From the NCBI GenBank assembly GCA_002633025.1, contig NMRB01000726.1, positions 186,001 to 250,000 of the forward strand: 64,000 bases of DNA. The letters run 5' to 3'. Made by a program: the position numbers and the translations under genes. Of the stretch, positions 10,330 to 21,764 are shown one piece after another. This stretch comes from Notospermus geniculatus. Lineage: Eukaryota > Nemertea > Pilidiophora > Heteronemertea > Lineidae. The notes beneath the pieces were generated by a model. It made no database searches, was not told the origin of the DNA, and worked only from the letters and a program-made list of their open reading frames with translations. How positions within the stretch are numbered: the stretch's first letter is position 1; the number at the start of each line of letters is the position of its first letter.

Positions 10330-10886
10330 GCTGTACTGAAGTGGAAAACAAACCTTTTTGTCCTCTTCTAGTCCAAAGACATGCTTAACTTGGCATTATA
10401 TAGCTTGGTTCGTGATATCAATCCTCCTGAACAGTACAGAAATGTAATGTGAAAGAAAAGTTATGGTTTTCTTTGATGATTGTGTTGTTACGCCCGCAGG
10501 AGGAAATGGGTGAGGGCCCTTCTTGTGTCATTTTTGAAAACACTGCTTTGATAAAGAAAAATTCCATTACAGAGTTTCCCCTCCCTTCTTCTGGCTTATT
10601 TCCTCACTCCATTTGGATAGTCTTGTTGAGAAGTTTAGTTGTCCATTTCTTCAATGTGAAAAGACAAAATTAGTGAAAAATGATACCTGCCAGGAGTAAT
10701 CTCTTTCAACTTTTAGGCCATTGCATACTTATTAATGATCCTTGGCAATTTGAATTTCCCACCAAAATACTTTGCCCATTGAGTCTACTTTTGTGGCCCC
10801 CTTAGCCTCACTTTCACCTTCACCTTCATTCATTCAGTTCCCTTCATGAGAAAATGGCAGTCCTGATTTACATTGTATGTTGTGGA
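10330..10886. other. non-coding, no feature seen
   Basis: No gene or repeat recognised beyond short chance frames. Confidence 0.45.
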
Positions 10887-10889
10887 TTA

Positions 10890-11284
10890 GGCCACATAAA
10901 AAAAATCTTTAGTTGAGCATCAGCGCCCGCCTCAAACTTTCAAAATTATTTTTTTTGGACAAATGTTTTTTTTCCAAAAAAATTAAAAAAAAAAAAAAAA
11001 AATTTTTCTTCAATTTTTTTCTCACATTATAATGTTCTCTGTCAAAAAGTGTGGTTTCTTGTCTACACATGCCTTTTCCAGGGTGACTCAGATATGTATT
11101 TTTTTTAATAAAAACCTTTTTCGAGTTAATAAGGATTTATCTATCGTATGGTAAATGCTGCAATGCTTCCAAGCTCTCTTTCGATGATCACAGTCCATTT
11201 CAGTATTTTAAAAAAAAAAACTCCTCCCTCCTCACTTTTTACAAGTTTGACTGATGCTAAACTAAAGATTTTTTTTATGTGGCC
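10890..11284. mobile_element. Harbinger-like MITE, TTA TSD
   Basis: Left end GGCCACATAAAAAAAATC then TTTAGTTGAGCATCAG; right end is the inverse, ending TTATGTGGCC. Flanked by TTA at 10887-10889 and 11285-11287. About 395 bp with A/T homopolymer runs inside. Same terminus as 4707-5434, so the two were probably moved by one transposase source. Confidence 0.85.
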
Positions 11285-11287
11285 TTA

Positions 11288-12625
11288 TGCTTTTGCTGGC
11301 AGACTATTTGGTAAGTGAAAGCAGTTCTGTATCTTCAGATCAACCCTCCTCTTTCCACTGCAACTGTATATTTTACAGTTGCAGTGCAGGAGGTGTTCTG
11401 CAAGTGCAGGAGGTGTTCTGACTTTCTGATCTTGGTGGCCTCTCTCTCAGTTTCTGCCCATGGCCAACAGCCATGTTGTATTCGCCATTTCTTCTTTGTA
11501 GATTTTGTGATTGAGCTGCCGAGCTATCAACTGCACCTTGTTTTGGGTGCAGAACAACCAAAAACATAAGTCAACAACAGAGTTTTCTCATGAAATGTTC
11601 AAATTACTTTTCTATTTACAAAAAAGTGGGTTAACTTTGATTACTGTAAGTAGATTGTCCTCCCCTTCTTCCTGTACAAGTCTAAATCTCTTAATGACTT
11701 GAGGGTTTCCTACAGGAATTAAGCACACCAGCTCCGACAGGAAGCCATTGCTATTGTCCTAGTCCTGTCTTGTCAGACCTGTTCATTAGTGCGAGGACTG
11801 GTCTAAATGAGTCTGATGTCAGTCATTATAACTCTTGCTGGGTTTGAGGATGGTGCTAGGGTCTCCATAACACTGGGTGATGGATGGTGAAGTCTATCAA
11901 CTTTGGAAGTTCCTTTGAATTATTACCGTATTGTTGAAAATCCCGCTAAGTTGTGACTGCATAAATTCATGTGTCTGCAACAACCTACTGAAGATGATGA
12001 TGAGTCATAGGTGACTGCACCATCCCTTAATCCCCTGTTCCGTTCCTGTTAAGAATTTGGAGAAATTTGAGGGTTAACTGCATCGTAAGCATTGTATAAC
12101 AACATTATGAGTCCAACTTAATATATTGTGATAATTGAAAACATTCATAATTGTCAATAATTACCAAATAACTATTGCAAATTACTGTGTTTAATTGCAA
12201 AACAGAGTTATTAGCGCAAAAAAATATGTACATACTAATAGCAATGGCAAAATATGTCACCAATTACAGATATTATTCTGATTACTAATTATCCTGCAAA
12301 TTTTTTAATCGTCGAAACATCAAAATTATCCGTGGGAAATGGTAAACGGGCGGTTCATGAGGGAACACTAGGGAACGTGTGGAGATGAAAAACAACACCT
12401 CCCTATTTCATGACTTTGACATGTTTTCTAATTAGAGGAATCCTTTGAAGTTGATGAAGAGAGAATGGTAGGGTTGTTCTTTATGACCACCTTGTCATCA
12501 ACCATTTGATTGAATAACTGAGCTATTCAAAGATGCAATACCTGCAATCAGCACAAAGCCTGAATTAACAGCTTAGGTTTTGTCCACAGGAACATGTATA
12601 AAAGGATTTGGGGGAGTTATAGGAC
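11288..12625. other. non-coding sequence
   Basis: No gene recognised. A 19-bp unit (GTGCAGGAGGTGTTCTG) is duplicated at about 11382-11420. 12080-12310 is very AT-rich. Open frames at 11315-11702 overlap on both strands and look incidental. Confidence 0.45.
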
Positions 12626-12630
12626 ACTAC

Positions 12631-12884
12631 TGACAAGAAGTGAAAGTTTGAGATTTTCCACAGCGAGATATAGGACATGTAGGAGCATTGCCTGCGATCA
12701 TTCCAGAACGAGGCTGACAGTTACGCACCAGATATGGTGGCTTCCTGAATCAAAATTCAAATTCCTGCTCACTGATTCGGGAAGCCACCATATCTGGCAG
12801 CGGCGCCACTGTCAGCCTCTTTATGGAGTGATTCGCAGGCATTTACTCCTACATGTCTTCGCTGTGGAAAATCTCAGACTTGTC
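12631..12884. mobile_element. large foldback element
   Basis: Two arms of roughly 110-125 bp in inverse orientation: outer ends TGACAAG...TGAGATTTTCCACAGCGA and the inverse TCGCTGTGGAAAATCTCAGA...CTTGTCA; inner arms share CCAGATATGGTGGCTTCC / GGAAGCCACCATATCTGG. A short spacer of about 35 bp lies at the centre. Non-coding; the 118-codon frame across it is a by-product. Confidence 0.85.
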
Positions 12885-13134
12885 AATAGTATCCTCTACC
12901 TCCTCGAAATCCGTTTATACATTCCTGTGGGCTGTCTTATTTTGTCGTGATACATGTAAGCTCATCAGCAAACTCCCAAACTTCTGCATGTATGTGCTGG
13001 TCACATTTGATGTTCCTGTGTCGCTGTGTCCTGTTGTTGCCAAAGTTGTGTGATAAACTGCTTGAGAATCGACTTCAAGTCTGGGTTCCTTAAACTGACT
13101 TTTGGTTTTCTTTTGTGTCACCTTCTGCTTGTTA

Positions 13135-13347
13135 AGCCAGCAGCACACCAAGCGATATCGCAAGCGAGAAAAATCACCTGTTGACGCCGGGTGTGCGCCG
13201 GTCAGCGATGTGTGGATTCTTCTTGCCACTGATGCTTGCCCAATATCAAAACAAGAGAATCTATATCACTATAGTCTTCAGTGACTTACACGTAGGTGAG
13301 AAGATCAGTGGTGACTAGATCGCTTGCGCTTGGTGTGCTGCTGGCTT
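13135..13347. mobile_element. MITE, AAGCCAGCAGCACACC ends
   Basis: Starts AAGCCAGCAGCACACCAAGC and ends with its exact inverse (GCTTGGTGTGCTGCTGGCTT). The subterminal GCAAGCGA is also inverted. About 213 bp, non-coding. It abuts the palindromic element at 13349 by one or two bases. The same terminal motif, AAGCCNGCAGCACAC, ends the element at 14060. Confidence 0.85.
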
Positions 13348-13348
13348 C

Positions 13349-13459
13349 AGGGCCCGTATTCATAAAACTACTTAAGTCTAAGTTTGACACTTATCCTTTG
13401 TTCAACACAAAAGATAAATATCATACTTAGACTTAAGTAGCTTTATGAATACGGGGCCT
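13349..13459. mobile_element. palindromic MITE, GGGCCCRTATTCATAAA family
   Basis: Near-perfect palindrome of about 110 bp: GGCCCGTATTCATAAAACTA, then ACTTAAGTCT, TGACACTTATCCTTTGTT at the centre, and the inverse copy. Members in this window: 13349, a run of three at 17271-17597, 54356, and a cluster at 55450-55815. As RNA or single-stranded DNA it would form one long hairpin. Confidence 0.9.
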
Positions 13460-14055
13460 GAACCTCCCAGTGGACCCAACTTCTTGGTTAGTTTTAAAAC
13501 TGAGTTAGTTCTCTTATTGTGTCACCTGAGGTATTCTAACAATTTCTCTCTAAAACACTCCAACCTAATTCACAGTCATGAAACAACCCATCAGATGATT
13601 TAGGGAATGACTTAATCAAACTGCTGTCCTAGTTTTTTCCCTCATTTGAAACGTGTCTAATTAATACACTTTTACTGCCTCCATAAAGAGCAACCATGAT
13701 CTATAAACACTGGAAATTAGAATTTTTATTTGCAATTTTTATTAAGTGCCCGTTGAAATGTTTGGAAAAAAAACTTAATCGCCTGTACTTATTCGTTCAA
13801 GATACACTCTAATGTAATCAATTTCCTGTGTCTGGAAAAATTATTATCCCTTGGTGTCTTATTCCAAAAAGATTAATTTGGATGCAGACCATTAAGAGAA
13901 TTAAATGTAAAGAAAGTTGACAGACACCAAACATATGAAAGTTACTTTCTTCTAAAGTGACCTTATATCTTCCAGTTATTTCACTGTCTATGCCTGTATG
14001 CAATTTGAAGTTGTCTAGTCAGTCTTTGTAGTACACTTTCAGTCACATCTCTGAG
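13460..14055. other. non-coding, no feature seen
   Basis: Unique AT-rich sequence; no gene recognised. Confidence 0.45.
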
Positions 14056-14059
14056 TCTA

Positions 14060-14361
14060 AAGCCTGCAGCACACGTCACCACTTTTGTTGCTCATACAGG
14101 CAATTTTCGTGGTCGCCACGAAAATGGCCAAGTGTGCTGTGGCCGGCAACGACCACTCACCACGGAAATTCTGTGCTGACCATGAGTTGCCACAAGTTGC
14201 CGAAAATCAAACCGGTTTAATTTCTCACCAGTTGTGGTGATGCGTAGCCATCAGCAGCACACGAGACCACTGAGTGGTGACGTCTGCTGTAAATTACTGG
14301 CAACCGCCACAAAAATTGCCTGTACGAGCAACGGAAGTGATGGCGTGTGCTGCTAGCTTTA
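14060..14361. mobile_element. MITE, AAAGCCTGCAGCACAC ends
   Basis: Long inverted arms (about 65 bp): AAAGCCTGCAGCACACGTCA and further CAGGCAATTTTCGTGG on the left; inverse on the right ending GTGTGCTGCTAGCTTT. TA flanks on both sides are compatible with a TA target duplication. About 300 bp, non-coding. Confidence 0.85.
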
Positions 14362-14960
14362 AGGAATCAACCAAATCGTGGGTTGTTGAGAGACCATGTC
14401 ACTCTTCTTTGAAGAACACTCTGGCGGGAATCTGCTGTTGCGTTCCAATATAAATCCTACCAACCAAATGTATAGATATGAGTGGATCACATAACCTGCT
14501 CTTTTGGGATACCCTTCAGTTGAAGATGGCAGAAAAATTACTCTCGAGATTGAGATAAAACACAATTTTGTCAATAATCCAAGTATCTGATGGCATGAAT
14601 TGTTTATACGTCTAGTATCCCTGGAAATTTCCACTGCTGGGGGAACGGTGTGAAATGAGAATTGGACCGTTAATTAGTTCTGTGTTTGACATAAGTACGT
14701 CCCTGCTGATTAATGACGTTCATCAAGCATGGCTTATTCATTGAGCTGCTGGGTGAAGGTCACAGATTTGAAGTGAATTAATGTTCAGGGTATACTTGTC
14801 GTACTGATGGCTCAGTGAAATTGGGCATTGTTCGAGAGTGGACTGTTCAGTGGTGTGAGTAACAGGATGCAAAGGTGCTCTTGTCACTTTTATCTCCCTC
14901 TCAATTTCACTCAATTGATTCTTTCCCCTTGGTAGTCAAAAAGGTCTGGCTCATGGACCA
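14362..14960. other. non-coding, no feature seen
   Basis: No gene recognised. Contains TGAAGGTCA at about 14754. Confidence 0.4.
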
Positions 14961-14963
14961 CTA

Positions 14964-15290
14964 GCCATTTGAATGCCTTGTTGTAGGCCCTATTTGTGTG
15001 CCTGTTAACCTGTCCTTGGGGCCCCTCTGTGTGCCTCGTATGGTCAAAACAATCTCATGACACATTCAGTGAGCAGGTGGGGTGATAGTATGCAACCTTG
15101 CCTGATTCTCTTCCTTGAGTGCCATTTGAATACTTTGTTGTAGCCCCTACTTGCATTCCTTTTGAACCTGTCCTTGGGGCACCTCTTTCTGCTTCGTATG
15201 GTCAAAACAATGACATATTCAGTGATGAGCAGGTGGGGTGATAGTATGCAACCTTGCCTGATTCTCTTCCTTGTCATCAGCTTCCATGTG
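14964..15290 (-). pseudogene. tandemly duplicated LINE reverse-transcriptase scrap
   Basis: Read on the minus strand, two adjacent copies (14964-15120 and 15121-15275, about 155 bp each) translate to RIRQGCILSPHLL followed by TEYVM or TECVM. This is the conserved (V)RQGCxLSPxLF block of non-LTR retrotransposon reverse transcriptases. The usual catalytic FADD block and the rest of the enzyme are absent. It is a dead fragment duplicated in tandem after insertion. Which LINE clade it comes from cannot be told from this block. Confidence 0.7.
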
Positions 15291-16060
15291 GCTCCACCCT
15301 CAGATTGATTGCTGGATGAAAGAGTTGAGATTTTTCGTGAAATATTTTGATTTCTTTGTGAGAAAAAGATCCTCCGGCCTAAAGGGTTAAAATCTTGTGG
15401 CATGGTAATCATGCGATATAGCTAACCATGTGCCTCTCACTTTTCTATGTCTGTTTATTAGCTTCGATTGAGCAATTGTCCGCTATCGGTAGATAATATG
15501 CGCAATAATTGCAGGAAGCGACTACGGACGCTTGGATCAATGAATTGATAACCTCGCGTTAATCATCCACAAATGCTGCTGAAAAGGTCACATGACGTGT
15601 TACAGCCAATGAGAATCTTCATGGTTGGATTAGCACAGAGAATTTGTCACAATCGTAATTTGAGTTTTCATCAACTTGATGAGAAGCGACTCATAATTGC
15701 ATGTATTTCCAAAGTTGCGCTTGGCTGCCACATGATTATGACTCGAGTTTATATGTATATTTATCTTCCACGAGCCAATTTCCTCGGTATTGATTTCCTT
15801 AATGATTTGTCGTAATTTTGACGATTTGGACGCTGGAAATAATTAGTATTTTTGACATTTGACCGTGTGCAGCTCTGGAGCGAAATTATGACAACGTTCC
15901 GACGAGGTTATAATAAATGAGCAATAGACTATGAGGAAGCCATCAATTCATGATTAACCCGTCAATGTACATTTCATCAAGCGAATACAGAGGTCTTCCC
16001 TTTGCGTATTCCATTTTCCACATCTCCTCTTATCACAGACTCCCCTCCCTCTGTCTTCTT
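15291..16060. other. unique non-coding sequence rich in TAATTA-type sites
   Basis: No transposon ends seen. AATTAG/TAATTG homeodomain-like cores recur; the tract looks like ordinary conserved-type intergenic DNA but conservation cannot be judged here. Confidence 0.35.
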
Positions 16061-16067
16061 AATATTT

Positions 16068-16135
16068 CAGGGCCCGGTTCCTGAAACAGCATTAAATCTA
16101 TTGCTGACTTCTGCTGTTTCAGGAACTGGGCCCTG
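16068..16135. mobile_element. 68-bp palindrome, GGGCCCGGTTCCTGAA ends
   Basis: CAGGGCCCGGTTCCTGAAAC and its inverse form 23-bp arms around a short centre. Similar layout (GGGCCC then TTC[CA]TGAA) to the GGGCCCRTATTCATAAA family. Confidence 0.8.
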
Positions 16136-16273
16136 GTTATCTGCGTCCTCATTTCTGCTTCCTTCTTTCCCTGTATTCTTCACTCTTGCTGTCTCCCTCC
16201 TCCTTCCTGTCTCCTAACTCTGCCCTTCTCATCCTTCTCTTCACCTCCTCCTAGTTCCTCTTCTCTCCCCCTC

Positions 16274-16432
16274 CGTTTTCTCTTTCTTCTTAGTACATGT
16301 ACAGTCTGTATCTTTCTCTTTCTTCTTAGTGTATCTTTCTCTTTCTTCTTAGTGTATCTTTCTCTTTCTTCTAAGTATATCTTTCATTTTCTTCTTAGTG
16401 TATTTCTCTTTCTTCTTAGTATAGTATATCCT
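16274..16432 (+). repeat. 23-bp pyrimidine minisatellite
   Basis: About six units of TATCTTTCTCTTTCTTCTTA plus GTG. Each unit ends in a polypyrimidine tract followed by TTAG, that is, a splice-acceptor-like sequence. Pyrimidine bias extends upstream to about 16180. Confidence 0.9.
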
Positions 16433-17268
16433 TGTTGTCTTCTTTCCTTCTCTTGAGCTCCCTTTCTCTGCAGGTAGAGAGGGAAACAGAGATCAATGTA
16501 GAGTACAGGTAGTAGGCCTACCTGTACATGTACCTTGCAGTGAGGCGCAATGCGGTTGGACAACATTAGGAGAACACAGACGTGGTGAAATCTGCATCAC
16601 ATGAAAGCCCTTTGTTCCTGTGTCTTGATGCGCCATTGGTGGCCAGCAGGGGGCGCTGACCATCTAGATTGCAATAGAAGTGACTGATCACGATTCTTTA
16701 ACGGTATAACTTCTAATTGTATACAGGAAATATTCATTAAAATCTCTAATGAAACCAGGAACAATGATGTGGCTTGGAATATATGAAGATTGACAGCAAG
16801 AAATTAACGTGATAACGTCGGAAATAACCAGCCATGAATAATGAAATCCACTATTCCTCCTGTTGTAATTACTTCTCCATTTAATTAGCGTGTTATCCGC
16901 GAGGTACTGTGCTGGATGACTTCATAAGCCTTGCCAAGCAAGATCAGCCTTGGTAACTCTCTCAGTAGGGGAGAATTTTCAGGGTTAGGTATCTGTTTTG
17001 AAGAAATGAAGATTGAAAAGTGATCGGAAATGGACTGAATCATACGAAGATCACAAAATTTCAAGGGGGGGGGAGCTTTTTGAGGATGTTGTATTGCAGT
17101 TTCAGGGAATTTCATTGCCATTCATTCTCATGTTCTCAACACCTGGTGGCTTCCCTCTGCAGAGATATGTTCAGGTGATTGTTGCCTATAAAGTGGGCAT
17201 TTTTGTGGTCCTTTTGTGAACATTTTACAAAAATCCTGGTACCATACCTGGACTGTGGTGTTGGGGGT
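16433..17268. other. non-coding, CTCF-like motif at left
   Basis: No gene seen. 16670-16900 is AT-rich and unique; a G run lies at 17062-17071. Confidence 0.4.
16643..16660 (+). promoter_or_regulatory. strong CTCF-like motif
   Basis: CCAGCAGGGGGCGCTGAC is a full match to the animal CTCF core. It is not inside a repeat that I recognise. Binding and insulator role are inferred. Confidence 0.45.
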
Positions 17269-17270
17269 CA

Positions 17271-17597
17271 GGGCCCATATTCAGAAACATAAGTCTAAGT
17301 TTGATACTTATCTCTTGTGATGAACAAAAGATAAGTATCACACAGGCTTTAAAAGTAGTTTTATGAAGGGCTCAGGGTCCATATTCATAAACCTACTTAA
17401 GTCAAAGTGTGATACTTATTTTTTGTATTGAACAAAGGATAAATGTCACACTTTGACTTGAGTATGTTTATGAATATGGGCCCAGGGCCCATATTCATAA
17501 AACTACTTACAGTAAGTCTAAGTGTGACACTTATCCTTTGTTCAACACAAAAGATAAGTATCACACTTTGACTTAAGTATGTTTATGATATGGGCCC
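17271..17597. mobile_element. three palindromic MITEs head to tail
   Basis: Three members of the GGGCCCRTATTCATAAA palindrome family at about 17271-17373, 17375-17483 and 17485-17597, joined directly. The first has a degraded right arm; the third has a small insertion (ACAG) after ACTT. Tandem joining suggests insertion next to, or into, earlier copies. Confidence 0.9.
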
Positions 17598-17599
17598 AG

Positions 17600-18237
17600 A
17601 ATTACAGATGTCTGGAAATAAGAGCTATGCAATCCTGGAAAGCCTTGTACATTTACATGGTTGACAACCATGTCAGCAATTCTCTGTCTAATTAGGTCCT
17701 CTAGAGCGCTTCTTCTCAAACAAGCAAGATACATATCTGTAAATAAAACTGCAACATGGGTCCATTACTGTAATTTCGGAAGCAGAATAACAAACATGTA
17801 CATGGTGTAGTCAAACACCCATCTAACCGTATCTTGAAGAATATTGGACCTTTGGGAGATATAAACAATGTTGCAGCTTATTAACAGGTATATATATTAG
17901 GGAACATGTCAATTGTAGGTGATGAAGATGACACTAATTGTTCGCAGGGTCTTAATTAATGGAGTCCCAGAGCCATGGAACCTATTGATGTATTCAATTG
18001 CACTGGGGCGACAGTGTCAGGTGGGTGGAAAAGTGGGGCTATTTTAATAAGGATTTTTTTCATCGTTGGAAGTGGAGTGCATGTATGCATTGATATTCTG
18101 TTGAAGACCTACTTCATGTCTTTGTCCATGCAAGCAGTTTTGTCACATGGGCAAAATGGTTGAGAATGCTGAAGTCTTGACATGCTGTGTGGAACTGGCT
18201 GCAGTCTGGTCAAGCATCACCTCCACTTACTCAATCA
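17600..18237. other. non-coding, no feature seen
   Basis: No gene recognised. Confidence 0.4.
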
Positions 18238-18385
18238 GCCAGCCATGGAGTAGCTGAGACTTTGGAGTTTGACTGGTTTTCTGGGGTTCATGACAACTGA
18301 ATTTATCGAACAGCCATGGAGGTGATTGGAGGTTGACTGGTTTTCTGGGGTTCAAATCATGACACTTGATTTTGTTCAATACTTC
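18238..18385 (+). repeat. diverged ~73-bp tandem pair
   Basis: CAGCCATGGAG...GACTGGTTTTCTGGGGTTCA occurs twice in succession (about 18238-18310 and 18311-18385) with substitutions and small indels. Confidence 0.75.
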
Positions 18386-18399
18386 TGGTAGCTCGACTT

Positions 18400-18475
18400 G
18401 AAAGTGCCAGCCTGAAGAAGACCCCCGGTTGGATCGAAAATTTGCAAAATTCCTGGAGGACGACTTCGGTTATTA
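18400..18475 (+). other. hammerhead-like core, copy 2 (degraded)
   Basis: CTGAAGA at 18412-18418 and GAAA at about 18435. The stem between them is imperfect (GACCCCC opposite GGATC). CCAG (18407-18410) and CTGG (18453-18456) can pair as in copy 1, and AATTTGCAAAATT could form a short stem III. Same dispersed family as 10264 and 63838. Confidence 0.3.
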
Positions 18476-18479
18476 TATC

Positions 18480-19077
18480 ATTTTGTGTGTCGCATTTTGT
18501 GCTCTAGTTTTGGATGATTTTGTTCAATGGTGAAGTGTGCATGACCGGTACTGAAAGAAACCAGAAGTCATGGGCAACACATTTCCAACCCTGCCCCACC
18601 TCCACCCCCACACTCACACCCACAAATAGTGCATGTACATGTCGTGGATTAGCCTGAATTAGGCCTACTGGAAGCACAAGTCATGGGCAAAAACTTGCTA
18701 ACGCCCATACACGTGTTATGATATTAGGCTGAGCCTGAATTCATCAATCACTGCATTACTACTGTATCAAAAAAATCCTAATCAAATTCTTTTGTGCAGA
18801 AGAAAATTAAAACATCTTAACTTGAGAAATTTCTAAGAATTTCTGAGTCATGCACACAGATTTTCATGACCTGAATTTATCAAAGAGGAGCATTAGAGAC
18901 AATGATGGCCGGAAATCTGTGAGAGACATGAAAATTATACCCAGCCCGCCAATTGTTGATTGTACCAGTTTACACAACACTTTGCCCAAAGGAGACAAAA
19001 CACTGTACTTAACCACTGTAGAATTAATAAAGGCTATATAGAAATAATAAAACTCTGGTCTTTGCATATCTATAGTC
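18480..19077. other. non-coding, no feature seen
   Basis: No gene recognised; overlapping sense and antisense frames at 18850-19067 are unremarkable. Confidence 0.4.
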
Positions 19078-19707
19078 TTTGAATAAATTTAGCACGTATC
19101 TAGGCCATGTATTGTTATTTGGCATTAGTGTAAATGATTTTTCTGGGCAATATTTATCCGGTTCCTGAATTAAGTGGTTATCTGATGCATGCATGGCAGT
19201 TAACCTGGAATATCATTGTGTTCGGCGAGACAGTGACACTTTTCTTCTGCAGGTTCATCTTGCCTGCACCCTGGTGTTAGAAAGGGGAATTTCTTTTTCC
19301 TTTGCCTGTTTGAGACCCTTGCACTGAATTTACCAACGCGTTACTCCTGTTAGCATATTTAGCACTTGGAATAGAATGTTTGCCTGCAAACATTGAAAAA
19401 AGAGCTGTCTCTTTGGGAGACAAAGGCTCCAGCTTGACCAGAAATAACTGTAGCCGAAGTCTAGTCATGATCAACTTGTGATAGTTAATAGTCAAAATGA
19501 CTAGAATTGTTGGTCAAAGGAGAGAAAATTATTGTAACCAAAGACTGTATTATAGTGGAGCCAATTGGATTATATTTTCATAATTGTTGCATTGGCTACT
19601 GGTATCTGGATCCCTGTATGCAGTTATTTAGGTACTCGTGTCAAATCACGTCCTTTAGCGATACCAATACATTGATACTCATCTTTGACATGTCCTCGCT
19701 TCCTTGT

Positions 19708-19925
19708 ATGTACATTTCACAGTAACTGAAGGTCATTCTACTTATCTCATGTGATGAGCTCCTTCCAAATGATGGTGGTACATTTCACAGTAACTGAAGG
19801 TCATTCTACTTATCTCATGTGATGAGCTCCCTCCCAATGATGGTGTACATTTCACAGTAACTGAAGGTCATTCTACTTATGATGAGCTCCTTCCCAATGA
19901 CATGAATGATGGTGTACATTTCATA
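19708..19925 (+). repeat. ~65-bp minisatellite, array 1
   Basis: Three full units and a partial one: GTACATTTCACAGTAACTGA, AGGTCATTCTACTTATCTCA, TGTGATGAGCTCC and a variable tail. Each full unit contains TGAAGGTCA, which matches the extended nuclear-receptor half-site TNAAGGTCA. Confidence 0.95.
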
Positions 19926-20538
19926 NTGAATAAATTTAGCACGTATCTAGGCCATGTATTGTTATTTGGCATTAGTGTAAATGATTTTTCTGGGCAATAT
20001 TTATCCGGTTCCTGAATTAAGTGGTTATCTGATGCATGCATGGCAGTTAACCTGGAATATCATTGTGTTCGGCGAGACAGTGACACTTTTATTCTGCAGG
20101 TTCATCTTGCCTGCACCCTGGTGTTAGAAAGAGGAATTTCTTTTTCCTTTGCCTGAGTGAGACCCTTGCACTGAATTTACCAACATGCACTCGGAGTAGA
20201 ATGTTTACTTGCAAACATTGAAAAGAGCTGTCCCTTTGGGAGACACAAGGCTCCAGCTTGACCAAAAATAACTGTAGCCGAAGTCTAGTCATGATCAACT
20301 TGTCATTTAGTTAATAGTCAAAATGACTAGAATTGTTGGTCAAAGAGGACAAAATTATTGTAACCAAAGACTGTATTATAGTGGAGCCAACTGGATTATA
20401 TTTTCATAATTGCTGTATTGGCTACTGGTATCTGGATCCCTGATGCAGTCATTTAGGTACTCGTGTCCAATCACACTCAGTCCTTTAGCAATACCAATAC
20501 ATTGATACTCATCTTTGATATGTCCTCGCTTCCTTGTA

Positions 20539-20925
20539 TGTACATTTCACAGTAACTGAAGGTCATTCTACTTATCTCATGTGATGAGCTCCCTCCCAAT
20601 GATGGTGTACATTTCACAGTAACTGAAGGTCATTCTACTTTATCTCATGAGCTCCTTCCAAATGATGGTGTACATTTCACAGTAACTGAAGGTCATTCTA
20701 CTTTATCTCATGAGCTCCTTCCAAATGATGGTGTACATTTCACAGTAACTGAAGGTCATTCTACTTATCGCATGTGATGAGCTCCCTCCCAATGGTGGTG
20801 TACATTTCACAGTAACTGAAGGTCGTTCTACTTGTCTCATGTGATGAGCTCCTTCCAAATGATGTACATTTCACACTAACTGAAGGTCGTTCTACTTATC
20901 TCATGTGATGAGCTCCCTCCCAATA
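20539..20925 (+). repeat. ~65-bp minisatellite, array 2
   Basis: Six units of the same minisatellite; four keep TGAAGGTCA and the last two read TGAAGGTCG. Array length differs from array 1, so the arrays changed copy number after the duplication. Confidence 0.95.
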
Positions 20926-20929
20926 AGAA

Positions 20930-21764
20930 ACATTTACCAAACCCTCAGCTCCTGATTTCATCGCAAAACAAAAGCTTCACACCAATCATATCCGAGAGAA
21001 ATTCCTGCACAGTCGCTTCAGGGCCTTGATTAATTTGTAAATTAAAAGTTTGCAAATTTAATCTGTTTTATAATTATGCTATGATTATTTGCCATTGGCA
21101 AATATTTCATTAAATCCCTTGAGTCAAAAGGCGGGGCCGGGTAATTTTTACAACAAAAATCATTATAGTACCAATTATTGTTCAATTTTGAATTAATTTG
21201 CTGTTTATTATTGGGATATACATATACAGTTATTGAATTAGCTTCTGGAAATAACGCATTTCGGACCTTTTTGTGTAGGTGTACGAACAGAAATATGATA
21301 TATCTGAGAATACAGCTTTCAGTTATACTGGCTGTTTTGTGTCCTTTTAAAATTCATGGCCTGATAGGTCAGTTGTAAGTGTTATTGGGGGCAAACTTAT
21401 GGAAAAAAGTTTTGGACTTCTCAACTATTGTTTTTTCTGTTCACTCTGTCTGCTCACGTCATTGTTCTTTTCATGGTGATGTGTTCTGTCTCGTCTTGAG
21501 AATAATACAGCTTTAATCTTATATTAGAATTTATATCTTGTGAAATTCAATGAATTATTCCACCATGTATGTCCAAATTATACACAATAAATGCCAGCAG
21601 AATGATAATAAGTGAATGATAAATCGACCAAAGTCTTGCGTTTAGAATGAAGAATTAGACGAAGCTCTTCAGAGGCGCATTGATGCATTCTTAAGTGTCT
21701 TTGGCTGCCTTCTGTTCACCACGAATATACCCCTGCTTTATCAACTCGCCTACATGCAATCTAG
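20930..21764. other. AT-rich unique non-coding sequence
   Basis: No gene; rich in TAATTT/ATTAAT runs. Confidence 0.4.

Larger units (their letters stand above)
19078..20930 (+). repeat. 849-bp tandem duplication, each copy ending in a minisatellite
   Basis: 19078-19707 and 19927-20538 are near-identical direct copies starting TGAATAAATTTAGCACGTAT. Each ends in a minisatellite array (19708-19925, 20539-20925). Copies differ by a deletion of about 20 bp in the second (near 20186) and scattered substitutions. The junction contains an unresolved base (19926). Confidence 0.9.

Noticed and set aside
18351-18375. GGGTTCAAATC as a tRNA B-box
   Set aside because: No A-box or cloverleaf upstream; it belongs to the 73-bp tandem pair.
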